The notes: generated by a model from the sequence alone, not told the origin. DNA of 64,000 bases from Paragemmobacter ruber (GCF_009908315.1 NZ_JAAATW010000003.1:558001-622000); one strand, 5' to 3'; shown: positions 24,439-34,547, counted from the stretch's first letter. Made by a program: numbers and translations.

Positions 24439-24576
24439 TCAGTAGCCGATCAGGGTCGAGCCGAGGAAGGCCCCCGCCATCAGCCCGGCCACCATCGTGC
24501 CGACCGTAAAGATACGGTCCGTATTCAGCACCATGATCAGGGAAAGACCACGATAGCCCTTGTTAAACGTCCGCAT
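24439..24576 (-). CDS. Small membrane protein between rseP and bamA
   Basis: A 45-residue protein starting MRTFNKGYRGLSLIMVLNTD and ending in a glycine- and alanine-rich hydrophobic helix (VGTMVAGLMAGAFLGSTLIGY). The ATG at 24576 has GGAG nine bases upstream, and a hairpin follows the stop. A second hydrophobic stretch (LSLIMVL) near the N terminus may also contact the membrane. It lies on the same strand as its envelope-biogenesis neighbours. I do not know a functional assignment. Codon use and signals support expression. Confidence 0.68.
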   Translation of the reverse strand: MRTFNKGYRGLSLIMVLNTDRIFTVGTMVAGLMAGAFLGSTLIGY

Positions 24577-24718
24577 GATCCAATCTCCGTCCCGGTCTGC
24601 AGGGTGACAGCTAGGGTCGGAATGTGGCGCGAGTTTGGCCCGCGCCCGGCAGTTTCAGGACGCAAGGCGCCACGCAGCCCAACCGGCACGCCGCTTGCAA
24701 CCGGGGCCTTTCGCCCCT

Positions 24719-26056
24719 TCAGGGGCAGAACAGATCGTTGCTCAGCGCGAAGACCATCAGCGTCAGGATCGCCGCCAGCCCGATCGACATCAGCACCCGC
24801 AGCGCCTTGGCATTTGGCGGTTTGCCCGCCACCGCCTCATAGGCGTAGAACACCAGATGCCCGCCATCCAGCACCGGCACCGGGAACAGGTTCATCATCC
24901 CCACCGCCGTCGAAAGCATGGCGATGAACCAGATGAAATTCGTGATCCCCGCGCTGGCCGCCGCGCCGGATGTTTCGGCAATCCCGATGGGGCCGCGCAG
25001 GTTGCACGATGAAATCGCCCCCGTGATCATGTGCCAAAGCCCCGAAAGCGAGGTGGTGGCGATATCCCAGCTTTGCGTCGCGCCAAGCCCGATGCTTTCC
25101 AGCACACCCGGAACCCGCGTTTCGGGATCGAAATACAGCGCCCCCGTCAATCCGATCAGCCAGCGTGTCTCGAACCCGCCCTCGGGCAGGGGCAGATCCA
25201 CCCGGCGCGGCTGCAAATCCAGCGTGATCTCCTCGCCCCCGCGCATCAGCGTCAGCCGCAATGGCCCACCATCCGACGCCCCCACCACCTCGCGCAGTTG
25301 CGCGAATGTCGTGACCGGCTGGCCATCCACCGCCGTCACGATGTCGCCCGCCTGCACGCCCGCCTCAGACGCCGCCGAATCCGGCTGCACCGTCTCCACC
25401 AGGGGCGGCAGCGGATGCGAGTCGGTCACCTCAAGCGTCTGGCCGCCCCGCTCTACCCGGTAGGTCGTCTCTGCCGCCGTGGGCAAAGCGGCGGCCGCCG
25501 CCATGAAGGCCGGAAAATCCGGCGTCTCCTGCCCCCCCAGCGCGATGATCCGGTCCCCCGGCTCCAGCGCCGTGGCGATGCCCGGCACGGGCTTCACCGT
25601 CCCCACCGTCGGCGCATCCGTCGCCACGCCAGACAACAGGAAAATGCCCGCGAAAACCGCAATCGACAGGATAAAGTTGAACACCGGCCCCGCCGCCACC
25701 GTCGCCGTCCGCGCCCAAAGCGGCGCGCCCTGCATCGTCGCCCGCCGCTGTTCGGCGGTCAGGTCGCCCAGATCCTCCACATGGCCTGCCGAGGCCGCGT
25801 TGGAATCCCCCATGAACTTCACATAGCCACCCAAGGGCAGCGCCGCCAATTGCCAGCGCGTCCCCCGCCTGTCCACCCGCGACCAGATCACCGGCCCAAA
25901 GCCCAGCGAGAATACCTCCGCATGGATGCCCGACCAGCGCCCCACGATGTAATGGCCGTATTCATGCACAAAGACGATGATCGACAGCGCCAGCACAAAG
26001 GCCAGGATCGTATAGGCCAGCCCGCCAAAGCTCGGGATCAGGTTGATCAGTTCCAC
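24719..26056 (-). CDS. rseP: Site-2 zinc metalloprotease RseP
   Basis: A 445-residue intramembrane protease that cleaves anti-sigma factors and signal peptide remnants. The zinc site HEYGH is at residues 31-35 in the first helix, and the third ligand region is PVLDGGHL near the C terminus. Two PDZ segments lie between (around VKPVPGIATALEPGDRI and VQPDSAASEAGVQAGDIV). The family block FSLGFGPVIWSR is present. The start overlaps the dxr stop by ten bases. Position between dxr and bamA is the usual one. Confidence 0.96.
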   Translation of the reverse strand: MELINLIPSFGGLAYTILAFVLALSIIVFVHEYGHYIVGRWSGIHAEVFSLGFGPVIWSRVDRRGTRWQLAALPLGGYVKFMGDSNAASAGHVEDLGDLTAEQRRATMQGAPLWARTATVAAGPVFNFILSIAVFAGIFLLSGVATDAPTVGTVKPVPGIATALEPGDRIIALGGQETPDFPAFMAAAAALPTAAETTYRVERGGQTLEVTDSHPLPPLVETVQPDSAASEAGVQAGDIVTAVDGQPVTTFAQLREVVGASDGGPLRLTLMRGGEEITLDLQPRRVDLPLPEGGFETRWLIGLTGALYFDPETRVPGVLESIGLGATQSWDIATTSLSGLWHMITGAISSCNLRGPIGIAETSGAAASAGITNFIWFIAMLSTAVGMMNLFPVPVLDGGHLVFYAYEAVAGKPPNAKALRVLMSIGLAAILTLMVFALSNDLFCP

Positions 26057-27249
26057 GCGCGCCCACCTTCTTTGCGTTTCAGGGCCAGTTCACCCGCCCT
26101 CGTCCTTGCCAGATGGTCCATCGCCAGCACGTCTTCAAGCGTTCCCACCGGCGATGTCAGCGCCACCTCGGCCGACAGCCGCTCCAGCGTGTCCTCGACC
26201 ACCGCCGCCATGTCCAGAAATCCGATCCCGCCCGCCATGAAGTGATCCAGCGCGATCTCCTTGGCCGCGTTGAACGCCGCCCCCGCAAGCCCGCGCAGTG
26301 CCATCACCTCGCGCGCCAGCCGCAGCGCCGGAAAGCGCCGGTCATCGGGCGCCTCAAAGCTCAGGCTGCCCAGCCGCGCCAGATCCAGCCGTTCCACCGG
26401 GATATGCCCACGGTCCGGCCAGTGCAGCGCAAAGCCTATTGCGTGCCGCATGTCGGCCGGCCCCAGATGCGCCATCACGCCGCCATCGCGGAACCCCACC
26501 AGCGCGTGCACGATGCTCTGGGGATGCACCAGCACCTCGATCATCTCGGGCGGAAAGCCGAAGAATTCCCGCGTCTCGATCAATTCCAGCGCCTTGTTGA
26601 ACATCGACGCGCTGTCGATGCTGATCCGGTTGCCCATCGACCAGTTGGGATGTGCCTTTGCCTCGGCCACCGTCGCGCGCGCCAGCCGCTCCAGCGGCCA
26701 GTCGCGAAACGGCCCGCCGGATGCCGTGATGATCACCCGCTCCACCGCGCCGGCATCTTCGCCCGTCAGGGCCTGAAACACCGCCGAATGTTCGCTGTCC
26801 ACCGGCAGGATCGTCGCGCCATGCGCCGCCGCCGTCGCCATCAGCAAGGGCCCCGCCGTCACAAGGCTTTCCTTGTTGGCCAGCGCCAGGGTCCGCCCGT
26901 GGCGCAGCGCGCGCATCCCCGGCACCAGCCCCGCCGCGCCCACGATCCCGCTCATCACCCAATCGGCAGGGCGATCCGCCGCCTCGGCAAGCGCCGCCGC
27001 GCCCGCCGCCGCCTCGACGCCCGATCCCGCCAGCGCCGCGCGCAGATCGGGCAGCAGCGCCTCATCCGCCGTCACCGCCACCTCGGCGCGCAGTTCCCGC
27101 GCCATTTCGGCCAAGCGGGCCACGTTGCGCGCCCCTGTCACCGCCACGGTACGATAGGCCGCAGGCCCCCCCGCCCGCTGGATCAGGTCAAAGGTGCTCT
27201 CCCCGATAGAGCCGGTCGCCCCGAAGATGGAAATCGAACGCATGGACAT
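26047..27249 (-). CDS. dxr: 1-deoxy-D-xylulose 5-phosphate reductoisomerase
   Basis: A 400-residue NADPH-dependent enzyme of the second step of the MEP isoprenoid pathway. The cofactor motif is FGATGSIGES. The metal and substrate residues lie in ANKESLVTAG, PVDSEHSAVFQAL and ASGGPFRDW, with NWSMGNRISIDSASMFNKALE giving the flexible loop region. The start may be MSM at 27249 or the second Met at 27243. It sits within the uppS-cdsA-dxr-rseP run, supplying precursors for undecaprenyl phosphate. Confidence 0.97.
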   Translation of the reverse strand: MSMRSISIFGATGSIGESTFDLIQRAGGPAAYRTVAVTGARNVARLAEMARELRAEVAVTADEALLPDLRAALAGSGVEAAAGAAALAEAADRPADWVMSGIVGAAGLVPGMRALRHGRTLALANKESLVTAGPLLMATAAAHGATILPVDSEHSAVFQALTGEDAGAVERVIITASGGPFRDWPLERLARATVAEAKAHPNWSMGNRISIDSASMFNKALELIETREFFGFPPEMIEVLVHPQSIVHALVGFRDGGVMAHLGPADMRHAIGFALHWPDRGHIPVERLDLARLGSLSFEAPDDRRFPALRLAREVMALRGLAGAAFNAAKEIALDHFMAGGIGFLDMAAVVEDTLERLSAEVALTSPVGTLEDVLAMDHLARTRAGELALKRKEGGRAWN

Positions 27250-27250
27250 C

Positions 27251-28186
27251 TCAGCCGATCGGAAGATCCTTGAAGAACAGCCCCAGCGTCATGACCAGCA
27301 CGGTCGCCCCGATCAGCGCATCGAACCGGTCCAGCAGGCCGCCATGCCCGGGGATCAGGTTTGAACTGTCCTTCACCCCCGCCCGCCGCTTCAGCCAGCT
27401 TTCCACGATGTCGCCCATCTGCCCCGCCAGGGCGATGAGCGGGGACAGGATCACCAGCACCCAGCCGCCAAAGCCCGCCAGCACGAAGCCAAGCCCCACC
27501 ACCGCCGCCCCGATCCAACCCGCGATGGTGCCTGACCATGTTTTCTTGGGGCTGACCTTGGGCCAGAACTTCGGCCCCCCCACATAACGCCCCACGAAAT
27601 AGCCCAGCACATCCGATGTGATGACGATGATCACCAGCCACAGGATGCCGATCGTCCCCGATTCCTCGCGGAACTCCACCAGCCCGTAGCCCGCCACCAT
27701 GATCGCCGCCGCATAGATCGCCGCGATCTGCCGGTCGCGGCGCGGCGTCAGCGCCAGCGCCAGCGCAGGCACCATCAGGAAGGCCGCCGCCAGATCCGAC
27801 CGCAGGACGAGGGCCGCCGCCAAAGCGCCGCCCGCCACCCCCCACAGGACAAGCGGCCGGTTCTTCTGCTGCGGCGCCGTCATCTGCGCCAGTTCCCAGA
27901 TCATGCCCGATGTCAGCAGCACAATCAGCGTGGCAAAGGAACCGCCCCCCAGCCAGATCTCTGCCGCCCCGATGGCGATCATCACGATGGCCGATACCAC
28001 GCGCGGGCGCAGATCGTCCCACCGCCCGATCACCGCGGCGAGTGTCGGCTCCGGCGGCTTGTAATCCTCGGTCTCGACCTGCGGCGCGGCGTCGGGTGCG
28101 GCGGCCCGATCGGCATCCGCCGACGCCGCTGCAAGATCCGGCCCCGGCTGCGGGCCGGGGTCGCTGTCGCCGTCCCCCCCCGTCAT
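27251..28186 (-). CDS. cdsA: Phosphatidate cytidylyltransferase
   Basis: A 311-residue integral membrane enzyme making CDP-diacylglycerol, the precursor of phospholipids. Six to eight hydrophobic helices follow a 50-residue acidic, Pro/Ala-rich N-terminal extension that is not typical of the enterobacterial enzyme. The C-terminal CDP-alcohol signature region is clear: KVSPKKTWSGTIAGW, GDIVESWLKRRAGVKDSS and PGHGGLLDRFD. It overlaps uppS by four bases and lies one base from dxr. Confidence 0.94.
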   Translation of the reverse strand: MTGGDGDSDPGPQPGPDLAAASADADRAAAPDAAPQVETEDYKPPEPTLAAVIGRWDDLRPRVVSAIVMIAIGAAEIWLGGGSFATLIVLLTSGMIWELAQMTAPQQKNRPLVLWGVAGGALAAALVLRSDLAAAFLMVPALALALTPRRDRQIAAIYAAAIMVAGYGLVEFREESGTIGILWLVIIVITSDVLGYFVGRYVGGPKFWPKVSPKKTWSGTIAGWIGAAVVGLGFVLAGFGGWVLVILSPLIALAGQMGDIVESWLKRRAGVKDSSNLIPGHGGLLDRFDALIGATVLVMTLGLFFKDLPIG

Positions 28187-28980
28187 TCGCCCGCCACGCC
28201 ACCAAAGCGGCGTTCACGATTGCCATAGGCACCCATGATCAGCGCAAGGTCCTGCGCACTGAAATCCGGCCACAAGGTGGGTGTGAATTCGTATTCCGCA
28301 TAGGCCGCCTGCCACGGCAGGAAATTCGATGTCCGCGTCTCGCCGCTGGTGCGGATCACCAGATCGGGATCGGGCAGATCGCCGGTGTCCAGCCGCGCCG
28401 AAATCAGCGCCTCGTCCACCGCTTCTGGCGCAAGCAGGCCCGCCGCCACGTCGCGCGCGATCGCGCGCATGGTCCGGGCGATCTCATCCCGCCCGCCGTA
28501 ATTGATCGCCACCGTCAGGTTCAGCCGCCCTCCATGCGCCGTGCGCGCCTCGATCCCCGCCATCATCTTCTGCAGCTTCGGATCCAGCCGGGTGCGATCC
28601 CCGATGAAGCGCAACCGCACGCCTTCCACCGACAGCCGATCCGCCTCGCGCTCGATATAGCGGGCAAAGATCGCCATCAGACCCAGCACCTCTTCGGTGG
28701 ACCGTTTCCAGTTCTCGGTCGAGAACGCGTAGATGGTCAGCCAGCGGATGCCCAGATCCGGGCAGGCGCGCACGATCTCGCGCACCCGTTCCGCCCCGCG
28801 CCGATGGCCCACAAGACGCGGCCATCCGCGCGAGGTGGCCCAGCGTCCGTTCCCATCCATGATGATGGCGACGTGCTCCGCAGGGCGGGGCCGGCGCTTC
28901 GGATCGGTGGTGTTGCCTGTGCCCAAGCCCTGCTCCCCCCACACACAGCCAGACAGGGCACCCCGCCCTGTCCGCGCCAT
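28183..28980 (-). CDS. uppS: Undecaprenyl diphosphate synthase
   Basis: A protein of up to 265 residues, the cis-prenyltransferase that makes the C55 carrier lipid for cell wall and LPS. The catalytic segment HVAIIMDGNGRWA, the LTIYAFSTENW block, the substrate site RIRTSGE-like (VIRTSGETRTSNFLPWQ) and ELxF-type AYAEYEFTPTLWPDF are present. The first about 30 residues (Gly/Arg-rich) are poorly supported, and translation may begin downstream. It precedes cdsA with a four-base overlap and follows frr by one base. Confidence 0.95.
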   Translation of the reverse strand: MARTGRGALSGCVWGEQGLGTGNTTDPKRRPRPAEHVAIIMDGNGRWATSRGWPRLVGHRRGAERVREIVRACPDLGIRWLTIYAFSTENWKRSTEEVLGLMAIFARYIEREADRLSVEGVRLRFIGDRTRLDPKLQKMMAGIEARTAHGGRLNLTVAINYGGRDEIARTMRAIARDVAAGLLAPEAVDEALISARLDTGDLPDPDLVIRTSGETRTSNFLPWQAAYAEYEFTPTLWPDFSAQDLALIMGAYGNRERRFGGVAGE

Positions 28981-28981
28981 G

Positions 28982-29548
28982 TCAGACCTGCATGATTTCC
29001 GCCTGCTTCTGTTCCAGCTGCTTGTCGACCGCGGCGATCGCCTTGTCGGTCAGGTCCTGCACCTCGTCCGACCACATCTTCTGGTCATCCTCAGACATGC
29101 CCGCCGCCTTGGCCTTCTTGATCTGGTCCATCCCGTCGCGCCGCACGTTGCGGATCGCCACCTTGGCGCTTTCGGCATATTGCGCCGCCACCTTGGTCAG
29201 CTCCTTGCGGCGCTGCTCGTTCAACTCCGGGATCGGCAGGCGGATCAGCGGCCCGTCGGTGACCGGGTTGATGCCCAGCCCGCTTTCGCGGATCGCCTTC
29301 TCGATCTTGGCGATCATGCCCTTGTCCCAGACATTGATCACCACCATGCGCGGCTCGGGCACGTTCACCGTGCCAAGCTGGTTGATCGGCGTCATCTGCC
29401 CATAGGCATCCACCTGAATGGGCTCAAGCATCTGCGCCGAGGCCCGCCCCGTGCGCAGCGACGCGAATTCCGTCTTCAGCGCATTCATGGCGCCATCCAT
29501 GCGCCGCTGCAGCGCATCGAGATCGATGTCGAGATCGTCAGCCGACAT
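28982..29548 (-). CDS. frr: Ribosome recycling factor
   Basis: A 188-residue tRNA-shaped factor that with EF-G splits post-termination ribosomes. Family blocks include [58 protein letters not shown] cut by the hinge, and VRNVRRDG. The ATG at 29548 follows a purine-rich GGAAGGAAG, giving the standard length; the open frame extends a little further upstream without support. pyrH lies 142 bases upstream on the same strand, the classic pyrH-frr order. Confidence 0.97.
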   Translation of the reverse strand: MSADDLDIDLDALQRRMDGAMNALKTEFASLRTGRASAQMLEPIQVDAYGQMTPINQLGTVNVPEPRMVVINVWDKGMIAKIEKAIRESGLGINPVTDGPLIRLPIPELNEQRRKELTKVAAQYAESAKVAIRNVRRDGMDQIKKAKAAGMSEDDQKMWSDEVQDLTDKAIAAVDKQLEQKQAEIMQV

Positions 29549-29690
29549 AGGGTCTTCCTTCCTTCTCCAGCCCGCGCCCACCTCTGGGACCGGGGCCGTT
29601 CGTTGCTCTATACCAGAGCCTTACCGCAACGGAACAGGTAGAATGGCCGGAACTGCGGGTCCACGCGCCCGCCCGGCCTGCCGTGCCGGG

Positions 29691-30425
29691 TCAGCCCTGC
29701 ACGCGGGTATAAGTGCCCTGCCCGCTCAGGATGCCGCGGAACCCGCCCGGCTCGTCCAGCGAAAAGACGATGATGGGCAGGTTGTTGTCGCGCGCCAGCG
29801 CGATGGCCGAGGCATCCATCACCCCCAGATGCTTGGCCAGACATTCATCATAGGTGACGGTCTCATAGCGCGTGGCATCGGCGTGCTTCTTGGGGTCCTT
29901 GTCATAGACTCCGTCCACCTTGGTGCCCTTGAAGATCGCCTGACAGGCCATCTCGTTGGCACGCAGCGTGGCCGCCGTGTCGGTGGTGAAATAGGGGTTG
30001 CCCGTTCCGGCCGCAAAGATGCAGACGCGCTTCTTCTCCAGATGCCGCACGGCGCGGCGGCGGATATAGGGCTCGCAGACCTGATCCATCGGAATCGCGC
30101 TGATCACCCGGGTGAACACGCCCACCTGTTCCAGCGCCGATTGCATCGCCAGCGCGTTCATCACCGTGGCCAGCATCCCCATGTAATCGGCCGTCGTCCG
30201 CTCCATCCCCTGGGCCGACCCTGCCAGCCCGCGAAAGATGTTGCCGCCCCCGATCACCATGCAGATCTCGACGCCCAGATCATGCACCGATTTCACCTCG
30301 CGCGCGATCCGCTGCACCGTTGGCGGATGCAGGCCGAACCCCTGATCCCCCATCAGCGCCTCGCCCGAGATCTTGAGCATCACGCGGCTGTAGGTGACCG
30401 CAGCGTCAAGACCCGGTTTGGACAT
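29691..30425 (-). CDS. pyrH: Uridylate kinase
   Basis: A 244-residue hexameric UMP kinase of the amino acid kinase fold. Visible blocks are [42 protein letters not shown], the [15 protein letters not shown] loop and a KDPKKH segment near the UMP site. It heads the minus-strand pyrH-frr-uppS-cdsA-dxr-rseP block. It is divergent from miaA, with about 180 bases of intergenic sequence that include a REP-like hairpin. Confidence 0.97.
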   Translation of the reverse strand: MSKPGLDAAVTYSRVMLKISGEALMGDQGFGLHPPTVQRIAREVKSVHDLGVEICMVIGGGNIFRGLAGSAQGMERTTADYMGMLATVMNALAMQSALEQVGVFTRVISAIPMDQVCEPYIRRRAVRHLEKKRVCIFAAGTGNPYFTTDTAATLRANEMACQAIFKGTKVDGVYDKDPKKHADATRYETVTYDECLAKHLGVMDASAIALARDNNLPIIVFSLDEPGGFRGILSGQGTYTRVQG

Positions 30426-30510
30426 GGAGGACCCCGCTTAATGCTATATCAGTTGGACTGCGGCGCAAAATGTATGAAAAGCGCAGCAGGTTCAACCGGG
30501 ATCGACAGCC

Positions 30511-30553
30511 CCCCCGCCGGGGAGGGCGCCCCGCCCTCCCCGGACCCCTCCCC
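30511..30553. repeat. REP-like GC-rich hairpin, copy 3 (inverted)
   Basis: An 11-bp perfect stem CCGGGGAGGGC / GCCCTCCCCGG with a five-base loop, followed by ACCCCTCCCC. It is the reverse-orientation relative of the elements at 507-549 and 11025-11062 and lies in the miaA leader. Confidence 0.55.
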
Positions 30554-30604
30554 TGCGCGGACGGCGTGCCGCGCGGCCAAGCTGAAACCGAAAGGACCCG
30601 CCCC

Positions 30605-31480
30605 GCCTTGCGCTTCGACATCTCCACCCTCTCGCGCGAGGCGCCCGTCCTGATCGCCGGCCCCACCGCCAGCGGCAAATCGCAGCTTGCCATGGACATC
30701 GCCGCCCGCGACGGGCGGATGATCGTGAACGCCGATGCACTGCAGGTCTATGACCGCTGGCGCCTTCTGACCGCGCGGCCCAGCCCGCAGGACGAGGCCG
30801 CGCTTCCCCACGCCCTTTATGGCCATGTTCCAGCGCAGGCGACCTATTCCGTCGGCCACTGGCTGCGCGAAGTGGCGCCCCTCCTTGCGCGCCCCGTTGT
30901 CATCGTGGGCGGCACCGGCCTTTACCTTTCGGCCCTGACCGAAGGTCTGGCCGATATCCCGCCCACGCCCCCCGCCATCCGCGCCGAAGCCGACCACCGC
31001 ATCGCCACCCAGGGCGCCGCCGCCCTGCTGGCCGAACTGGACCCCACTACCGCCGCCCGGATCGACCGCCTCAACCCTGCCCGCATCCAGCGCGCGTGGG
31101 AGGTGCAGGCCGCCACCGGGCGCGGCCTTGCCGCCTGGCAGGAGGAAACCGCCCCCCCGCTCCTGCCCCTGTCGCAGGCCGAGGCCCTGGTCCTTCGCCC
31201 CGATGTGGACTGGCTCAACACCCGCATCGACCGCCGTTTCGACCAGATGATCGCCCAAGGCGCGCTGGACGAGGCGCGCGCCGCCCTTCCCGGCTGGACG
31301 CCCACCCTGCCCTCGGCCCGCGCCATCGGCGCGCCCGAACTCATCGCCCATCTGCGGGGCGATCTGTCCCTGCCTGATGCCATCGCCGCGGCAAAGACCG
31401 CCTCCCGCCAATATGCCAAACGCCAGCGCACATGGTTCCGCTCGCGCATGGGCGGCTGGCGCGGCATCACGCTGCCCTGA
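30605..31480 (+). CDS. miaA: tRNA dimethylallyltransferase
   Basis: A 291-residue enzyme adding an isopentenyl group to adenosine 37 of tRNA. The Walker A-type motif is [13 protein letters not shown], followed by [23 protein letters not shown], and the C-terminal [14 protein letters not shown]. The start is set at TTG 30605: the frame remains open up to ATG 30470, but that extension is a translated REP-like repeat without family similarity. AAGGA lies 11 bases before the TTG. The start codon choice is moderately certain. Confidence 0.93.
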   Translation, partial: ALRFDISTLSREAPVLIAGPTASGKSQLAMDIAARDGRMIVNADALQVYDRWRLLTARPSPQDEAALPHALYGHVPAQATYSVGHWLREVAPLLARPVVIVGGTGLYLSALTEGLADIPPTPPAIRAEADHRIATQGAAALLAELDPTTAARIDRLNPARIQRAWEVQAATGRGLAAWQEETAPPLLPLSQAEALVLRPDVDWLNTRIDRRFDQMIAQGALDEARAALPGWTPTLPSARAIGAPELIAHLRGDLSLPDAIAAAKTASRQYAKRQRTWFRSRMGGWRGITLP

Positions 31481-31552
31481 TCCGTCGCCGCGCGCGCCCG
31501 CGCGCCCCGCGCCCCCGTCGGATGCGCGCGGCAGAACTGCAACAACCCGAGG

Positions 31553-31584
31553 TTATCAACAGACTTCTTTCGCCTTGTGGATAA
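31553..31584. promoter_or_regulatory. Two DnaA-box-like sequences in opposite orientation
   Basis: TTATCAACA (31553-31561, one mismatch) on the plus strand and a perfect TTATCCACA (31576-31584) on the minus strand lie 14 bases apart, 45 bases upstream of the AraC-type gene. A run of seven T follows at 31601. Confidence 0.5.
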
Positions 31585-31628
31585 CTCCACGCCTTTGCCA
31601 TTTTTTTGCTTGGGTTCGTTGCGATAGG

Positions 31629-32489
31629 ATGGCAATGATTTCTGAAGAACGCGACGAAAGCCCAAGTATGCACGACGAAAACCACTCAGCGGCCGGGTCG
31701 GGCTTGGCGGGCGGGGAACCCCGTCTGCTGGCGATTCCGCGTCTGGCCGCAGGTGGCCGCTGGCGGGTGGAGGCGATGCGCGCCATCTCGGAACCGTTGC
31801 TTTTGTGGTTCACCAAGGGGCAAGGCCGCATCACCGTGGCGGGCGTCACGCGCGGCTACACCGCGCACAACGCCATCTTCATCCCGGCAGGCGTAATGCA
31901 CGGCTTCGAGGTCGGCCCGCAGGTCTTTGGCAATGCGATGTTCTTCGGCAAGGATTGCGGCATCCCGCTGCCCGCCACGCCGCAGATCCTGCGCATCCGC
32001 GAAGTGCACGCCCAGCAAGAGGCGAATGTCATCTTCGACATGATACTGCGCGAGATGAATTCCGACAGCCCCGCCCATGAACGCGCCACCCGCCATTACA
32101 TGGGCCTTCTGGGCGTCTGGCTGGAACGGCAGGTCGCCAAGGCCGCACCCGAACAGACCAAACCCGATGCCGCGCGCCGCCTCGTCGCCCGCTACACGGC
32201 CCTGATCGAACGCGATTTCCGGACCGGCGCGGGCGTGGGCGATTTCGCCGCCGCGCTGGGCGTGACCCCCACCCACCTGTCGCGCTGCTGCCGTCAGGCC
32301 TGCGGGCGTTCCGCCATCACCATCCTGCAGGACCGCCGCATCTTCGAGGCGCGCCGACTTCTGGCCGAAACCCGGATGCCCGTGGGCGAAATCGGTGCCA
32401 GCCTCGGCTTCACCTCGGCCGCCTATTTCACGCGCGCCTTCCAGCACCTGACCGGCAAATCCCCCACCGAATTCCGCCGTTCGCTCTGA
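31629..32489 (+). CDS. AraC-family transcriptional regulator
   Basis: A protein of about 286 residues. The N-terminal half has a cupin-like sensor segment (TKGQGRITVAG, HNAIFIPAGVMHGFEVG). The C-terminal 100 residues carry the two AraC helix-turn-helix motifs (VGDFAAALGVTPTHLSRCCRQ and the second half ending ASLGFTSAAYFTRAFQHLTG). The start could be ATG 31629, 31635 or 31668; none has a strong binding site. It lies upstream of, and on the same strand as, the peptide ABC transporter but is separated from it by a strong terminator. Control of that transporter is possible but unproven. Confidence 0.87.
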   Translation: MAMISEERDESPSMHDENHSAAGSGLAGGEPRLLAIPRLAAGGRWRVEAMRAISEPLLLWFTKGQGRITVAGVTRGYTAHNAIFIPAGVMHGFEVGPQVFGNAMFFGKDCGIPLPATPQILRIREVHAQQEANVIFDMILREMNSDSPAHERATRHYMGLLGVWLERQVAKAAPEQTKPDAARRLVARYTALIERDFRTGAGVGDFAAALGVTPTHLSRCCRQACGRSAITILQDRRIFEARRLLAETRMPVGEIGASLGFTSAAYFTRAFQHLTGKSPTEFRRSL

Positions 32490-32505
32490 CAGCGGCACCG
32501 ACACC

Positions 32506-32539
32506 GCGCCCCCCGCCGACACCGGCGGCGGGCGTTTTT
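32506..32539 (+). terminator. Intrinsic terminator of the AraC-type gene
   Basis: The stem CGCCC-CCGCCG / CGGCGG-GGGCG with an ACAC loop is followed by TTTTT, 16 bases after the stop. Confidence 0.85.
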
Positions 32540-32788
32540 GGCCTGTCTAAGGGTTGCACTCCCGCCCAAAGTCTGGAACCGTCAGAGATATGTCGCGATC
32601 AGGCAACGAACTGGCGAATCCAAGCGTTGACGGAACGCCGAAAAAGATGCGCTATGGTGTTTACGCATGCTGCGTGACGGCTTTTTCGGGGGCTTCCCCG
32701 TCCTGAAAATGACAGGACGGCCCCGATCAACCGGAACGCGAAACCGCCATAACAAAAACAACACGACTGCCAATTCAGGGAGACCGAA

Positions 32789-34438
32789 ATGAAAGACACG
32801 CTCGACACCGCCGTTCTGCATCCGGCGGCCAGAATGTATGCCGAAGAGGTCCGTCAGGGCCTGCTGTCGCGCCGCGAATTCCTCGCCCGCACCACCGCGC
32901 TCGGCGTCTCTGCCGCGGCCGCCTACGCCCTGATCGGCGCCGACGCCCCCGCCATGGCGCAGGACACCCCCGCGATGGGCGGCACGCTGCGCATGTCGAT
33001 GGAGATCAAGGCGTTGAAAGACCCGCGCACCGCCGACTGGTCGCAGATCGCCAACGTCACCCGCGGCTGGCTGGAATACCTTGTCGAATACAACAATGAC
33101 GGCTCCATCCGCGGGATGCTGCTGGAATCGTGGGAGGCCAATGCCGACGCGACCGAATACACGCTCAAGGTCCGCCCGGGCGTGAAATGGAACAACGGCG
33201 AGGATTTCACCGCCGATGACGTGCTGCACAACTTCACCCGCTGGGGCGATGGCAGCGTCGAGGGCAACTCGATGCCGGGCCGCATCACCAACCTTGTCGA
33301 TGCCGAAGCCAAGACCCTGCGCGAAGGCGCGGTCACCGTGGTCGATCCGCTGACGGTGAAGCTCACCCTCAGCGCGCCGGATGTCAGCCTGATCGCAGGC
33401 CTTGCCGACTATCCCGCCGCCGTCGTCCACAAGACCTATGAAAACGGCGATCCGACGCAGACCCCGGGCACCGGCCCCTATTTGCCCGAAACGGTCGAGG
33501 TGGGCGTGCGCGCGCATCTGGTCAAGAACACCAACCACACCTGGTGGGGCACCGCCGTCTATGGCGGCCCGTATCTCGACCGGATCGAATATACCGACCT
33601 CGGCACCGATCCTTCGGCCGAGGTGAACGCCGCCGCCGCGGGTGAGATTGACGCCACCTATCAGTCCACGGGCGAATTCATCGAACAATTCGATGCACTG
33701 GGCTGGACCAAGTCCGAAGCCGTGACCGCCGCGACGCTGGCCGTCCGCTTCAACCAGCTGGCCGAAGAATACAAGGACGTCAACGTCCGCAACGGCCTGA
33801 TCAAATGCGTGGACAACAACGTCGTCCTCGAACTGGGCTATTCGAACCTCGGCAGCGTGGCGGAAAACCACCATGTCTGCCCGATCCATCCCGAATACTA
33901 TGCCCTGCCCCCACTGACGGCCGATCCGGCCGCCGGCAAGCAGATGGTCGTCGATGCGGGCAGGGGTGATTTCGAGTTTGAACTGATCTCGCTCGATGAC
34001 AGCTGGCAGGCTGCGACCTGCGACGCCATCGCCGCGCAGATCCGCGACGCGGGGCTCAACATCAAGCGCACCGTTCTGCCGGGCTCGACCTTCTGGAACG
34101 ACTGGCTGAAATACCCCTTCTCGGCCACCGAATGGAACATGCGTCCGCTCGGCGTCCAGATCCTGGCGCTGGCCTACCGCTCGGGCGAAGCGTGGAACGA
34201 GGCGGCCTTCTCGAATGCCGAATTCGATGCCGAACTGGCCAAGGCGATGTCGATTTCCGACGCCAAGGCACGTTCGGAAGTGATGAAGCGTCTGGAAGAG
34301 ATCATGCAGGAACAGGGCGTCATGGTGCAGCCCTACTGGCGCTCGATCTACCGCCACTTCGACCCCAAGGTGAAGGGCGCCGACATGCACGCCACCTTCG
34401 AACACCACCACTACAAGTGGTCGATCGCGGCGGCTTGA
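32789..34438 (+). CDS. Peptide ABC transporter substrate-binding protein, Tat-exported
   Basis: A 549-residue solute-binding protein of the SBP_bac_5 (DppA/OppA) family, capturing oligopeptides or related compounds in the periplasm. A twin-arginine signal ([14 protein letters not shown], about residues 25-38) with cleavage likely after AMA indicates export in folded form. Family features include [20 protein letters not shown], and the C-terminal [25 protein letters not shown] precedes the ATG. The roughly 250-base leader after the AraC terminator holds a TTGACG but no convincing -10. The ligand cannot be read from sequence. Confidence 0.93.
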   Translation: MKDTLDTAVLHPAARMYAEEVRQGLLSRREFLARTTALGVSAAAAYALIGADAPAMAQDTPAMGGTLRMSMEIKALKDPRTADWSQIANVTRGWLEYLVEYNNDGSIRGMLLESWEANADATEYTLKVRPGVKWNNGEDFTADDVLHNFTRWGDGSVEGNSMPGRITNLVDAEAKTLREGAVTVVDPLTVKLTLSAPDVSLIAGLADYPAAVVHKTYENGDPTQTPGTGPYLPETVEVGVRAHLVKNTNHTWWGTAVYGGPYLDRIEYTDLGTDPSAEVNAAAAGEIDATYQSTGEFIEQFDALGWTKSEAVTAATLAVRFNQLAEEYKDVNVRNGLIKCVDNNVVLELGYSNLGSVAENHHVCPIHPEYYALPPLTADPAAGKQMVVDAGRGDFEFELISLDDSWQAATCDAIAAQIRDAGLNIKRTVLPGSTFWNDWLKYPFSATEWNMRPLGVQILALAYRSGEAWNEAAFSNAEFDAELAKAMSISDAKARSEVMKRLEEIMQEQGVMVQPYWRSIYRHFDPKVKGADMHATFEHHHYKWSIAAA

Positions 34439-34547
34439 TCGCCCTGCCCACGACACAGCACGCGCGGAGGCCCTTCCCCGCGCGTGCAGCCGTCATCCGC
34501 CAATCCTGACCATCGCCTGCGATCCCATGACCGGGAAAGGATGAGCC

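Noticed and set aside
30470-30604. Extension of miaA to the ATG at 30470.
   Set aside because: The added 45 residues translate a REP-like repeat, are Pro/Arg/Gly-rich, and have no ribosome binding site at the ATG.
31553-31609. DnaA-box pair and T-run as a replication origin.
   Set aside because: Only two boxes, no AT-rich unwinding region of useful length, and none of the usual origin neighbours (dnaA, hemE, parAB) in the window.
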